From contig NW_025408667.1 in the NCBI RefSeq assembly GCF_020360975.1, positions 10,540,001-10,604,000 of the forward strand: a stretch of 64,000 bases of DNA, read 5' to 3'. Under the pieces are notes generated by a model. It saw only the letters and a program-made list of their open reading frames with translations. It was not told where the DNA came from and searched no databases. Position 1 is the stretch's first letter. Each line of letters begins with the position of its first letter. This DNA comes from Hirsutella rhossiliensis (Eukaryota; Ascomycota; Sordariomycetes; Hypocreales; Ophiocordycipitaceae). The position numbers and the translations under genes are program-made. Below, one piece after another: positions 20,188 to 29,649 of this stretch.

Positions 20188-21095
20188 CTATCTAAAACTA
20201 GTAAAAATCAGTCTTGTCTACAAAGACGGCCCCGGCAAGAGTCTTGTTTCGAGATACGCGCGGGATACGGCGAGGCAACGACTTCCCCCGACCCCGCACC
20301 TGGTCGTAGCCACCTTCGCTAGGCAACCAAGACACCATTAAGATGACTTAAGGCAACTTCGGACGACTCGAAGGCCTTGATCAGATCCATGCTAACAGTC
20401 GGATCTCGCGCCGATACGGGTGGGGAGCAATGAGGGACCAAAATTTGTCAACGTTAGTAGAAATACCTTCTGAAAGATGTGTACGTGGGCTACGTAAGTT
20501 CTGGGTTTAGGTCACCGTACTCATTGACGATTATTAGGCGCCCTCGCCGCTTATCTTCTGTCCTTTTTCCCCTGTCACACCATTCTTTTTGCCTCGCGGT
20601 GACAAACAGTCCAAACGAGATAGAATCGAAATCGTACCCTGATGCCCCACATTGCACGCGACGCCGAAGCGCTTCAAGACAAACACCGCTCCGTCAAAAG
20701 TGTGAGTCACGCTTTCTGAGTCTATGTTCTGAACCTTCTTGTGGTTGTAGCACCGCATGGCTTCTCTTGAACGTAGGTTTAGGCACCGTCGGGACCTGTT
20801 TTGCGGCCGGCCACTAAAGAACTTGGAGTCGCGCCAAGTGTGCAGTCAGCATGCTGCCTGTACAGTAAGTACTATGCATTTATTGTACAGTACTGCATCA
20901 ACTTCAGCGCAAAATTATGTCTTCATGTGCACCATAATTCGGCACTGAGGCAAGGATTGGTCTACAGCATGGCGGGATTGGGGCGCTGCGACCGGTTGGC
21001 GCTGTATAATCCCCCGCCGCCTTGCCTTCCGTATTTCGTGCTTGGACCACTTGTTTGCAAGATGCCCGTACAAGTGTCGTATAATATCAATTCTG
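20188..21095. other. No recognisable gene
   Basis: Mixed composition with only short motif-free frames. Confidence 0.4.
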
Positions 21096-21275
21096 CCTGA
21101 AGTGATTATTCATAAGGTGACAATATTTTCTCGTAACGCCCCTTTTTCCTGCTAGGTATCAGCTACTGCGTAATTATTGATGAACCTTCTATTCGTGTAT
21201 AAAGAGCTGCACAATTCCACACATTGTGTCACTCTTTTACATCATTCATCAATTTGCTGATGCTATTCTGGTCCC
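21096..21275 (-). repeat. 3' LTR-like sequence next to copia element 1
   Basis: Shares about 180 bp with 32515-32722: TGATTATTCAT at one end, AGCTACTGCGTAA, and TATAAAGAGCTGCACAATTCC. On the minus strand a purine run (GTAAAAGAG) precedes TGACAC, as a polypurine tract precedes a 3' LTR. It lies where the 3' LTR of the minus-strand copia element should be. No matching 5' LTR was found. Confidence 0.5.
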
Positions 21276-23453
21276 TTTTCCTGTCCGCTGTCTCGTGCGA
21301 CCTGTGGGACATAAGTGCCTATTGGGTTTAAACAATCGAAGGAGGCTGAGAGTCTCTTTGGCCATGTGAGTGAAGGCAAGAAGCTCTGCCTCAGTGGAGG
21401 AAGTAGTGACAGTGGCTTGCTTCGTAGCGTTCCACCAAATTGGACCATTAAAGAGAGTGATGAGGCATCCTTGAGAGGATTTCCTCGAGTCAGGGTTATC
21501 CGCGAAAGCAGCATCGGTAGCAATCCGGATTTCCTTCGGCTTGGTGAGAAGTTGGAGCTCGTTGAAACTTCCTGAAAACTCAAGCGCTAAGAATCGTGTT
21601 GCAAAAAGATACTCAAGCACCTGATAAATGATATCATGATGCTTGGAAGAAGGGTTCATCATGTGTTCAGCAAGTTTGCTGACACCAAAGGAAATGTCGG
21701 GTCGGGTTGATATCGCCACAAAATTGATCGATCCCGTTTTCTGTTGAAACAGATTCACGCTTTCAGGAGTGGCCTGTCCGTCGTGAGGTTGAAGAGAATT
21801 TCCGGGCAGCGGATTGCCTCGGAAGAGAGGTTTCTTGGTGATTCCATACTGGGTTGCAATCTTGTCGATGTACGAATCTTGGCAAAGCCAAACCTTGCGG
21901 GCATCTCGGTCTCGAATGACTCGGATCCCAAGGAACCAGGAGACTTCACCCTGGTCGGTGAGTTCATAGTGGCTTTGTAGCTGTGTGATTAGATGATTGA
22001 CATTATCCTCGTTCTTCTTCCGATAAAGAATCGAGATATCATCCACAAAGAAGAAAATGATGCACCAGTCGTTCACCTGGATGCATGGTTCATCAGAACA
22101 GGTCTTGAGGCCTAGTTCTTCAAAGGTGGCAGTGAGTTCCTTCTGCCAGAGCAAGGGTGATCTTCGTAGACCATACAGGGCTCGGAGAAGTTTGAGAACC
22201 CAGCCAAAACGTTTAAATCCATCGGGGAATTCAACGTACACGAGTTCATCTAACTCGGCGTTCACAAAAGCGTTCACAGCATCAAGGTGCCGCGATTCGA
22301 GGTCGAATTTGCACATCAGGGCCATCATTATGCGAAAGTTGCGCGCGGCCAGCGTCGCGGCATATGTGTCCCTGCTATCGGTTTCCTGTAAGTCTCCGCG
22401 AACGCAGAGGCGGGACTTGAACTTGGTCAGATAGCCATGCTTGTTGAATTTGTACTTGAAAGCCCAAGTGAGGGGAAGGGGTCTTCCAGCTGTCGGATCT
22501 ATCTGATCGCGCCGAACGGGTTTGAAGGTGCCTCGGGAAAAGAGTGCATCAACTTCGGTTTTGCCAGCAAGTATAAACTGGTCTCCAAAGGGGTGAGAGT
22601 CGAGTTCTCTCCAGGATCGTGGTTCAGGGGGAAGGCTCCGCTTGTGGAGTCGTTCCTCCCTTGCTGCTCGGAATGCAGAGTGAAAGGAAGCTGAGGGATG
22701 TGACTTTTCCCTCGCTTGAATGCGAGCTGAGCGTCTGATCGGTTCTTGAGGAGTCTTGCTTTTCCTGGTACAGGTCTGCAGTTGATCTGGCTCGGGCTCG
22801 GAGTTTGGAGGCGGATCCTCCGGGCCAGCAACAAATATCGTGTCAAGTGGCTCCGGGGTTTCCTTAGGGGAAAGCAATTGTGCTACCTCGTCTTGGAAGC
22901 GCACGCGTTTTTCAGGGGCGGACTGAGAAACCATCTGATCGTTGGGCTCCTCATCCTCTGACTCAGAGTCAATGTGCTCCGGGAACAGGATTTCTGGTTC
23001 TTTGGTAACCAGGGGAATGTCTCCAGCAGATTTCTGGTAGACCTGTGATTCATCGAAAGTGACATCGCGGACTCGGCGGACTTCCGAACGTGATGGAATC
23101 CAAATGCGGTAGATGTTATGGGAATCGTATCCCACGAGATACCCAATCTCGGCGTGTGGTTGAGTCTTCAGATCTCTCTTCTGAGTGCCTTGAAGCGCAG
23201 TGGTAGTTAAAGGATAGGCTTTGCAGCCATATGCCTTCAGGTGAGTGATGTCGGGTAAAGGATTCGCTGAGTAACCGGTGTCTCGGTTGTTGTCCCTAAG
23301 CCACTCGTGTAGCCTTTGGAAGGGAGTCTTCCAGTTCTCGCGAAGTTGAGGTGACCGGTTGTATAGGTAGGTGGCGGCGGTCCAGGTCTCAGGCCACATA
23401 TCATCATCGAGATTCGCCTCGACGTGCATGTTCCGAGCCCTTGCGCCTATCAC
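21249..23453 (-). CDS. pol: Copia element 1: integrase C-terminus, reverse transcriptase and partial RNase H
   Basis: 734 codons on the minus strand. After the integrase C-terminal region (RNMHVEANLDDDMWPETWTA context, then a GAG/RVT linker), the copia-type reverse transcriptase begins with LPLTWAFKYKFNKHG and carries the catalytic FFVDDIS (YVDD box variant). RNase H follows (ADNPDSRKSSQGCL…TTSSTEAELLAFTHMAKE). The last part of RNase H, normally about 70 further residues, is missing: homology stops near 21315 and the frame runs on into LTR-like DNA. The element is therefore 3'-truncated. The piece upstream is in another frame. Confidence 0.85.
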   Translation of the reverse strand: MIGARARNMHVEANLDDDMWPETWTAATYLYNRSPQLRENWKTPFQRLHEWLRDNNRDTGYSANPLPDITHLKAYGCKAYPLTTTALQGTQKRDLKTQPHAEIGYLVGYDSHNIYRIWIPSRSEVRRVRDVTFDESQVYQKSAGDIPLVTKEPEILFPEHIDSESEDEEPNDQMVSQSAPEKRVRFQDEVAQLLSPKETPEPLDTIFVAGPEDPPPNSEPEPDQLQTCTRKSKTPQEPIRRSARIQAREKSHPSASFHSAFRAAREERLHKRSLPPEPRSWRELDSHPFGDQFILAGKTEVDALFSRGTFKPVRRDQIDPTAGRPLPLTWAFKYKFNKHGYLTKFKSRLCVRGDLQETDSRDTYAATLAARNFRIMMALMCKFDLESRHLDAVNAFVNAELDELVYVEFPDGFKRFGWVLKLLRALYGLRRSPLLWQKELTATFEELGLKTCSDEPCIQVNDWCIIFFFVDDISILYRKKNEDNVNHLITQLQSHYELTDQGEVSWFLGIRVIRDRDARKVWLCQDSYIDKIATQYGITKKPLFRGNPLPGNSLQPHDGQATPESVNLFQQKTGSINFVAISTRPDISFGVSKLAEHMMNPSSKHHDIIYQVLEYLFATRFLALEFSGSFNELQLLTKPKEIRIATDAAFADNPDSRKSSQGCLITLFNGPIWWNATKQATVTTSSTEAELLAFTHMAKETLSLLRLFKPNRHLCPTGRTRQRTGKGTRIASAN

Positions 23454-23527
23454 CCCAGAACGCTCGGCAGGGCCGTTCTGTGCCGGTGTGTGAGGAGCAG
23501 TAGGTTCATCCTCAATGCCCTCATCAT

Positions 23528-24907
23528 CTATCCATGTAACGTACCCGGACTGGAGAGTCCGCGGTCGTTATCCCGGTGAACGACGCATACTTGGAGCCTC
23601 CATTGGCGCCAAATGTACGAAGAGAAGCGTGAAAGTGTTGAAATAAGGGTCTCCTGTTGACTGTTCGGAAGTGCGTAACAGAAAATGAGCCCAGAAAAGT
23701 CATCTTTGAGTAGCAATGCTACTTTCTTGCCGTTGTAACTCAGGTGCATGCTAAAAACGTCAATATAGATCCGCCAGAAAGGCCTTGGAGAAGTTGCCTT
23801 GGACGGTCTTCGTGAAACTTGTTTTTTCGCTTTTGCGAGGGAGCACACCTGACAGTCGATCGTTGCTGGGCCTTTGATCTTGCATCCAGTTGTAGTCTCG
23901 ACAAGGTGTTCCAATGCAGCGGGGTTCAAGTGACCCAAACGTCGGTGCCAGAGTTGTGCCGCTTGCGGATCAGAAAGTTTGGGATCCTTTGAGGTCACGG
24001 CGGCAATAGCGGGCGGAAGGGAAGGTGGGACTGAAGTAAATTCGAGGACGTTTTGTCCGTGCATCGGGGTCGTCCTACATATCTCCCAACCATTCTTTGA
24101 CACAATTCCTGTCATAAGAGTCCAATCGATGCCGGCCTTGCGGAAACGATCGGCTGATGCAACGTTGGTATGAAAGGTTGGAACGTGTAAGGCTTGGTTG
24201 AGTTGGAAAGTGCGGTTGTAGCTGACATGGATGATGACGGTGCCTCGACCAAGGATAGGCAAAAATTCCTTCCCTGAAAGAAGTCTTTCTCCTTCTTCTG
24301 CAGATTGGTAGTCAATAAAACGGTGCCGATCCCGGATTACATGGACATCTGATGCTGAATCGAGCAAAACAGAGTCTCGAAGTGGGTAGACGTATGATGT
24401 GGATGCGGCTGCCGGTGGAGGTGAGCTTAAAGTGACTGCAGCAGTTGCTGACGGTTCACCCGTACTCGGAGTGTCGTTAGTGCTAGAACCATCCTGTCGG
24501 TTCTGACTCTGCCCTCTCGAGTGTTTGAGCATTCGTTCGACTACTCCAACTAAAGTGTGGTTTCTTCTCAAGAAGCCCTTTCTTTTTAGCCTCCACATCG
24601 GCTTTCGGCTGCCAGTTGGCCGGCCGAATCGACTCGTTGAAGTAGTAGCAGTCAGGGAATCGGTGGTCCCTGCCACATACACAGGTGGGTATCCGATGTG
24701 TGGTCGAAGAAGAAGAATGATTGTTGGAAGAGGGTTGAGAGGATCGTTGGGCGTCAGTTTGGCTGGACTGCTCGCCCTGCCAAGTGGCGAACGTGCTTCC
24801 GCCCTGTCCACCCTTCTGATCAGAGGTGAGGGAATGGGCCCTCTCAAAAATAGTACTGATCTCAATGCCGTCTGGAAATCGACCTTGCCAGAGGGGATCG
24901 ATGCCAC
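23528..24907 (-). CDS. pol: Copia element 1: protease, GAG-pre-integrase and integrase core
   Basis: The frame opens within gag; true similarity starts near 24450. The protease site is LLDSASDVHV (D-S-A). The GAG-pre-integrase zinc region is LWHRRLGHLNPAALEHL…CQVCSLAKAK. The integrase core has Asp in FWRIYIDVFSM and the second Asp in VVHRDNDRG. The third acidic residue (NGPAERSG) falls past a one-base frameshift near 23550, just before the next ORF. These domains mature the particle and insert cDNA. Confidence 0.8.
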   Translation of the reverse strand: MASIPSGKVDFQTALRSVLFLRGPIPSPLIRRVDRAEARSPLGRASSPAKLTPNDPLNPLPTIILLLRPHIGYPPVYVAGTTDSLTATTSTSRFGRPTGSRKPMWRLKRKGFLRRNHTLVGVVERMLKHSRGQSQNRQDGSSTNDTPSTGEPSATAAVTLSSPPPAAASTSYVYPLRDSVLLDSASDVHVIRDRHRFIDYQSAEEGERLLSGKEFLPILGRGTVIIHVSYNRTFQLNQALHVPTFHTNVASADRFRKAGIDWTLMTGIVSKNGWEICRTTPMHGQNVLEFTSVPPSLPPAIAAVTSKDPKLSDPQAAQLWHRRLGHLNPAALEHLVETTTGCKIKGPATIDCQVCSLAKAKKQVSRRPSKATSPRPFWRIYIDVFSMHLSYNGKKVALLLKDDFSGLIFCYALPNSQQETLISTLSRFSSYIWRQWRLQVCVVHRDNDRGLSSPGTLHG

Positions 24908-25517
24908 AGGCTTCGTCCTCCATCTTGTTGAGCCAATAGTGAGAAAACGTAGGGTTTACTCCCGATACTGCCTTCAGGAACAGCCGAGTCGGTCTGAGGC
25001 CTTGGGCGTCGGGGATACCGAGCTGCTGTGCTTCGGTAAGGGCTTGGTGCCACTTCGTGACCCAATCTGAAATCTTGGTTCTGTTAGGCGACTTCAACGT
25101 GGAATGAAATCGGTCAAGAACGTCTTGTTCTTGTGCCCAGCTAGTGGGTTGAATCCTCTGCTTGAGGACCCTGAGTTCCTTTGCGACGTCATGTTCATAG
25201 GCAATAGTGTTGTAATAGCTTCCACAGGTCTTGACTATGTGTTCCTGTTGGCTTGCTAGAGCCTTTTGCCGTGCCTTAAAGATTGAGTACTCATGACGGT
25301 ACTGAGAAGTCAAAAGCTCAAAGGTTTTGATCTTGTCAGGGCTGAGGGTTATGAGTGTTGCCTCATCCTGCAGATCTGTTGGTTCCGGTCTCCGTGGTTC
25401 TCGTGGAGCCGGGTTGAGGGGTCGACTTGGGTCGACAAAGTCCCAGATTCCGTGCGCAATGGCGAATTTCTGGATAATGCTTATTGTTGACTTGGTATGA
25501 GACATGGGCCAAGACAT
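24483..25517 (-). CDS. gag: Copia element 1: Gag
   Basis: 344 residues with a UBN2-type copia Gag core (KIKTFELLTSQYRHEYSIFKARQK…WAQEQDVLDRFHSTLKSPNR…), then a Ser-rich linker and an incomplete zinc-binding segment (CVCGRDHRFPDCYYF). It ends in a frame different from the protease. The 5' LTR expected to its right was not identified. Confidence 0.75.
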   Translation of the reverse strand: MSWPMSHTKSTISIIQKFAIAHGIWDFVDPSRPLNPAPREPRRPEPTDLQDEATLITLSPDKIKTFELLTSQYRHEYSIFKARQKALASQQEHIVKTCGSYYNTIAYEHDVAKELRVLKQRIQPTSWAQEQDVLDRFHSTLKSPNRTKISDWVTKWHQALTEAQQLGIPDAQGLRPTRLFLKAVSGVNPTFSHYWLNKMEDEACGIDPLWQGRFPDGIEISTIFERAHSLTSDQKGGQGGSTFATWQGEQSSQTDAQRSSQPSSNNHSSSSTTHRIPTCVCGRDHRFPDCYYFNESIRPANWQPKADVEAKKKGLLEKKPHFSWSSRTNAQTLERAESEPTGWF

Positions 25518-25537
25518 GTTTAGGCAGCACCTACAAG

Positions 25538-25645
25538 TGGTGAGTCACTGGATAGTGGCACGGACGTGCCACTATGTATATATATGTTGAGAGCTGTCAG
25601 ACAGAATTGAATAGAAGTAAGTTCAATCGCAACAGGTTATGCACC
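25538..25645 (+). repeat. LTR end and primer-binding site of copia element 2
   Basis: A sequence ending …TCAATCGCAACA (25634) is followed by GGTTATGCACCCGGG, resembling the initiator-tRNA-type binding site (GGTTATG…) of copia elements. TGTTGAGAG near 25588 and a TATATATATG box precede it. The 5' boundary of the LTR is uncertain. Confidence 0.4.
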
Positions 25646-25742
25646 CGGGTGCTTTTATTTTGCTTCCACTGCACGATTGAACTCGGCATATGAAAACACT
25701 TTTTCGTCAAGAATCGACGGTTGACAGCAAAGACCCGGCACT

Positions 25743-26590
25743 ATGGGCAAGAAAGACTACAAAGGAACCATCCTTGATGGAAGAGACTCCTTTGACAGCT
25801 GGAAGATGGATCTTGAAGATAGCTTGTTGAGTGACGATCTTATGAGCTGCGTCACCGGTATGGCAACAGCGGAATCGTCAGATTTATCAATGCCAGGAGA
25901 GAATGCTGCGGACATTAAAAATGTCTCTCTTGCGAGAATGAAAATACGACAGAGACTCAGAGTATCGACCAGATCCACAAGAACTCAGTCAACCATCTCA
26001 CCGATCCACGAGCAATTTATCAGTCCCTCGTTAAGCGATATGCGACATCGAACAAAGCACGCCTTCGACAGCTGATCCGAATGCTATACGACGTTAGTAC
26101 GCAGACGAATAGAACTGTGCAGGAGAAGGTCGACGACCTAAAGCGACTTCGAGCTCAGATTAATAGCCAAGACAAGGACATTGTTATCCATGAACAGCTA
26201 TTGATTTGCTTCTTGCAAATGAGCATGGACGACGCTTTTAACACTACGATCGAGATCTTGAACGCCTCGACAGAGACGTTGACAATGGAAAAGATGCAGA
26301 GCTCTCTGGAAAGCAAAGAGTTGGAACTCGTCGATACTACAATCAAGGGAGAAACCGCACAATTCGCGGGTCGTGGCCGCAGTGCATGGAACAAAGGGAA
26401 CAACAGGTCCAAAACACAGGATGGCGGCGATGATAGCAAGGAGGAGTATCTGAAGAAGGCAGGGGGGTGCTGGTCTTGTGGCGGTATGCATTTCAAGCAT
26501 GATTGCGCAATTTGGCACCAAACCAAAGCAGGGAAGAGCTGGCTAGCCTCTGAAAAATCGAAGGCGAGAGAGGTCATGGACAGCAAATAA
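25743..26590 (+). pseudogene. gag: Copia element 2: Gag, frameshifted
   Basis: The frame 25743-26075 starts MGKKDYKGTILDGRDSFDSW. The Gag core then continues in another frame and emerges as 26081-26590 (MLYDVSTQTNRTVQEKVDDLKRL…). The zinc knuckle reads CWSCGGMHFKHDC, with three rather than four residues before His. The second frame ends at a TAA (26588-26590), after which pol continues in the same frame, so this stop could be a readthrough site or a nonsense mutation. Confidence 0.75.
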
Positions 26591-26650
26591 AAGGCAAACG
26601 CGGTCAGGATCCTTGAAGACAGTGGTAGTGAATCTGAGAGATCTACCTAC

Positions 26651-27763
26651 TTGCTTCCGAACACAAAAGCAACAGCCCCTCCACAATGGTATCTCGACAG
26701 CTGTGCTTCCGTCCATATCACCCCAAGGGAAGACCAATTTATCTCAAAGTTGTCCCCTACAAAGACAAGTGTTGAGATTGCAGACGGCTCCGAGGTTCGT
26801 TCAAGAGGGAAAGGAGATGTGAGGATCTTTTACATCTCACAGAAAGGAAGAGCAAGGTCGACAATAGTACGTGGGGTGCACTACATCCCGGAGGCGACGA
26901 GCAGCCTGCTATCAGTCGGTGAACTGGAAGACAGGGGAGCATGTATTGTCGTGGACTCCCCGGGGAAAACAGTCACGGTGACAAGGAATCAGGAGGAGGT
27001 GCTGTCTGGCCACAGACATAAAAAGGTGTGGCGCTTGAGCCAGACAAGAGGGCACCGAGCCCATACAATCCAAGAAAAGGATGGCGATAACGGGGTAGCG
27101 CTGAAGTCAGTCCTGAAGATGCCCGAAAGACTACTACATGCTAGGCTGGGACACCCTGGAAAGCATATGGAGGGCAAACTGAACGCCGTGATGGATGATC
27201 TCGGAGACAACTCATTCTGCCCGTCATTCTGCTCAAGCTGCACTGAGGCCAAAATGACAAGAAAGGTCTCAAGGGAGCCAATGTCTGCGGTGACAGAAAA
27301 GCTAGAGAGAGTCCATATAGATCTTTGGGGGCCAGTCGAGCTATCACTTCAAGGAATGAAGTACATGCTGACAATAACCGATCAGGCTACCGGGCGAGTT
27401 TGGGTTTATTTCTCTAGAGACAAAACGAGAATTACCGACAAGATCAAATCCTGGGTAGTTGTTGCAGAGGCAGAGTGTCGCGAGTACGGAAAAGGCGAAA
27501 AGGTCAAGGCGATGCGCTTTGATCGCGGAAAGGAGTTTCTAAACGAGGCAATGAAGGTATTTTGCACGGGGAGAGCTATTCGGATCGAACCAACAGTGGG
27601 CTACCACCCGGAGGGGAATGGTATCTCTGAGAGGAGCATGAGAACCATATCAGAGAGGGGGTCTGCTATGCGTCACGAAATGGACCTCCCGGCAGCATAC
27701 TGGGAGTTTTCGAACGCAACAGCGGCCTATCTGAGAAATAGGGAGTTGTCAAGGAATGGCTAA
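26651..27763 (+). CDS. pol: Copia element 2: protease and integrase core
   Basis: 370 codons in the same frame as the Gag piece. The protease motif is YLDSCASVHITP (D-S-C instead of the usual D-S/T-G). The GAG-pre-integrase region is LLHARLGHPGKHMEGKL…CSSCTEAKMTRK. Integrase carries all three acidic residues: HIDLWG, MRFDRGKEF and GNGISERSM. A one-base shift near 27755 separates it from the next frame. Confidence 0.85.
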   Translation: MLPNTKATAPPQWYLDSCASVHITPREDQFISKLSPTKTSVEIADGSEVRSRGKGDVRIFYISQKGRARSTIVRGVHYIPEATSSLLSVGELEDRGACIVVDSPGKTVTVTRNQEEVLSGHRHKKVWRLSQTRGHRAHTIQEKDGDNGVALKSVLKMPERLLHARLGHPGKHMEGKLNAVMDDLGDNSFCPSFCSSCTEAKMTRKVSREPMSAVTEKLERVHIDLWGPVELSLQGMKYMLTITDQATGRVWVYFSRDKTRITDKIKSWVVVAEAECREYGKGEKVKAMRFDRGKEFLNEAMKVFCTGRAIRIEPTVGYHPEGNGISERSMRTISERGSAMRHEMDLPAAYWEFSNATAAYLRNRELSRNG

Positions 27764-28529
27764 AAGCCCATGGGAGTTATGGCGTGGAGAGAAGCCAAGA
27801 TCAGGGCACTTAAGAGTGTTCGGATGTCCAGCCTGGGTATTTATTCCCAAAGAAAAGAGAACAAAGCTTCTGAAAAGAGCATGGCAAGGAGTTTTTGCTG
27901 GATACAAAGAGGAGACAGATAAAATCTATCTAGTCTGGAACCCGGCTGATAAGAAGGTCCACGAGGTTCGATTCGTGGAATTCGACGAAAGCAAGTATAT
28001 GGACAACGGAATCAGCCAAGAATCGCAATCGCAGTATGACGATGAGAAAGAAGAGAAAAGGGAGCAAGGGGAGCTCACCGATGATGACTCTGATGCCGAA
28101 GACTCGGTCAGGGATAGGAATACAGACCAGGAAGCTACAGAAGCTGGGGAGGATGCCGGAGATGCAGCGGATGGAAACCCGACCGACCAAGACACTGCAG
28201 ATTCGGAGGAAGAGCTCCAAGGAGACACAATCGTTGTCAATACAGGGGAGGCGGATATAACCTCTCCTGAGAGGAGTCTGCCGAAAACAAGATCCCAGAT
28301 TCGACGAGAGGCCGTGGCACTCAAAAGAGCAGAGAAGCAGCGAGCAGAGCTGGAATGGCGGCAAAGAGAAGAACAGCGCATGGCAGAACGTCTGAAGAAG
28401 CGAGGGGAGAGTGGCAGGAAGGAAAGAGCCATGGTAGCGAGGACGCTTCTCCAGCCTAATACAGACCTGTACGACATCTCTATCGAGAGGTGCCTGGAAC
28501 GAGAAGCTAAGCAAGTCATGGATAGTTAA
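27756..28529 (+). pseudogene. pol: Copia element 2: integrase C-terminus, cut off before reverse transcriptase
   Basis: SPWELWRGEKPRSGHLRVFGCPAWV is the copia integrase C-terminal signature. An acidic linker and a charged coiled-coil-like region follow. The frame ends at TAA, and two codons later TAG; the same frame then continues recognisably (HSAFKELADTADLFD) to a TGA. No reverse transcriptase follows. The same three stops occur in the fragment at 31749-31855. Confidence 0.75.
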
Positions 28530-28585
28530 GAGTAGCACTCTGCGTTTAAGGAGCTGGCAGATACCGCAGACTTGTTTGACTGACA
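28478..28585 (+). repeat. Copia element 2 tail, copy 1 of a dispersed fragment
   Basis: From CATCTCTATCGAGAGGTGCC to GTTTGACTGAC this matches 31749-31855 with few differences, including the stops TAA, TAG and TGA at the same codons. Confidence 0.8.
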
Positions 28586-28883
28586 ATTGTTTTGTCCGCG
28601 GTCACAGGATGCTGCGAGTCGGGACGCCAAGCCCTAGCCAATATAGAACGTCATTACCCTCCAAGCACATTCGTTTAAGCTGTATCCTATTACCGTAGCG
28701 CGTATTAGAGCAGAGCCCGGCAGATCCTGCCACAAATCATTGCTTGCACCGATAGTTCGTCTAGCTTTTGGAGGAGGCATGTTCGATACGATCATCCCCC
28801 CACATGTATCCTCCGGCTGTAAAGTGGACTTGGATCCCGTATTCTTCGCTTTGTGCTGAAGTTCACCGCCAGGAGACCATGCT
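28586..28883. other. 3' flank of the LPMO gene, no gene recognised
   Basis: An 89-codon minus-strand frame lies here but has no motif and is out of frame with the LPMO. Confidence 0.4.
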
Positions 28884-29579
28884 TTAGTTGCCGACCCAGG
28901 CACGACAAGCCCCTTGACCGGGGGCGTGGGTACCTTGAGAGTCTCTAGTCACGTCCGGCCCTGGCTGAGAGAATTCGACATCCTTGCCCTCGAATGTACA
29001 TATACCATTACCAACATTAGCAACAAACATGGATGGGCGGGTGCTAATAGACACTGAAGTATTACGCTCTGACCGATCGCTGCTGTTAACTGTAATGGCG
29101 GCGCAGTTCATATACATCTCGCGATTTCCCAGGTGGTTGAACCAAGTCCACGCAAAAAGCATCTCACCCGCGGGGGTGTCATTGGGCAGCGTAAAGTTAT
29201 ACTTTGAGTCGCCCGCAACAGGACAGTTGCCAATGTAGGAGTGGAGCACCTTCCACGTGCTGCCGCGGTCGAAAGAGACGGATGCTTGGCAGCTCCCGCC
29301 ATTGTGGATCGTGTTCCCTGCTATAGTCATGCTATACGATTGTCCAGATGTCCACTGAGCGACGGGTTTGCCCTCGGGAGTGCCCAGAAGTCTGGTAGAG
29401 CCTTTACAAGGGAAATCGCTACCATCCGCCTTTAGGGGCGACACCATGTTATAATCGATATCCTCAGCTGCTACATACGGGTTAAACTTGGAACGAAGCG
29501 GCGGAGGGTACTTCATCTGCATGTGGGCTTGGGCAGAGGCAGAAAGTCCGAACACTGTGACGAAGTACAGTAGTTTCAT
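28884..29579 (-). CDS. Secreted lytic polysaccharide monooxygenase, AA11-like
   Basis: 231 residues starting MKLLYFVTVF. The open frame extends 48 codons upstream, but this Met is followed at once by a signal peptide (…LSASAQA) whose cleavage exposes His1 of HMQMKYPPPLRSKFNP, the N-terminal copper ligand. The second His of the copper brace is in TIHNGGSCQ (mature residue 74), and a Tyr in NREMYMNCA fits the axial site. Paired cysteines and the SYIGNC and FAWTWFNHLGNREMYMNC blocks match fungal AA11-type enzymes, which oxidatively cleave chitin using copper and a peroxide or O2 co-substrate. The short C-terminal tail is less conserved. No introns or breaks. A pogo remnant ends about 70 bp upstream. 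Confidence 0.9.
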   Translation of the reverse strand: MKLLYFVTVFGLSASAQAHMQMKYPPPLRSKFNPYVAAEDIDYNMVSPLKADGSDFPCKGSTRLLGTPEGKPVAQWTSGQSYSMTIAGNTIHNGGSCQASVSFDRGSTWKVLHSYIGNCPVAGDSKYNFTLPNDTPAGEMLFAWTWFNHLGNREMYMNCAAITVNSSDRSERNTSVSISTRPSMFVANVGNGICTFEGKDVEFSQPGPDVTRDSQGTHAPGQGACRAWVGN

Positions 29580-29626
29580 GACGGCGTTGCGAACTCTGGC
29601 TTCTTTGGGAGATCTGATGGAGATTG

Positions 29627-29640
29627 CTATATTTATAAAG
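29627..29640 (-). promoter_or_regulatory. TATA-like box of the LPMO gene
   Basis: On the minus strand TTTATAAATATAG lies about 50 bp before the chosen LPMO start codon, which suits a short 5' leader and supports the start at 29579. Confidence 0.5.
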
Positions 29641-29649
29641 CCGTACGAG

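Noticed and set aside
20479..20948. Overlapping plus-strand frames of 60-112 codons
   Set aside because: No motifs, signal peptide or conserved composition; indistinguishable from chance.
25538..25645. A shared 5' LTR for both copia elements
   Set aside because: The sequence next to copia element 1 does not match its putative 3' LTR at 21096-21275, and the CAACA/GGTTATG junction fits only the plus-strand element.
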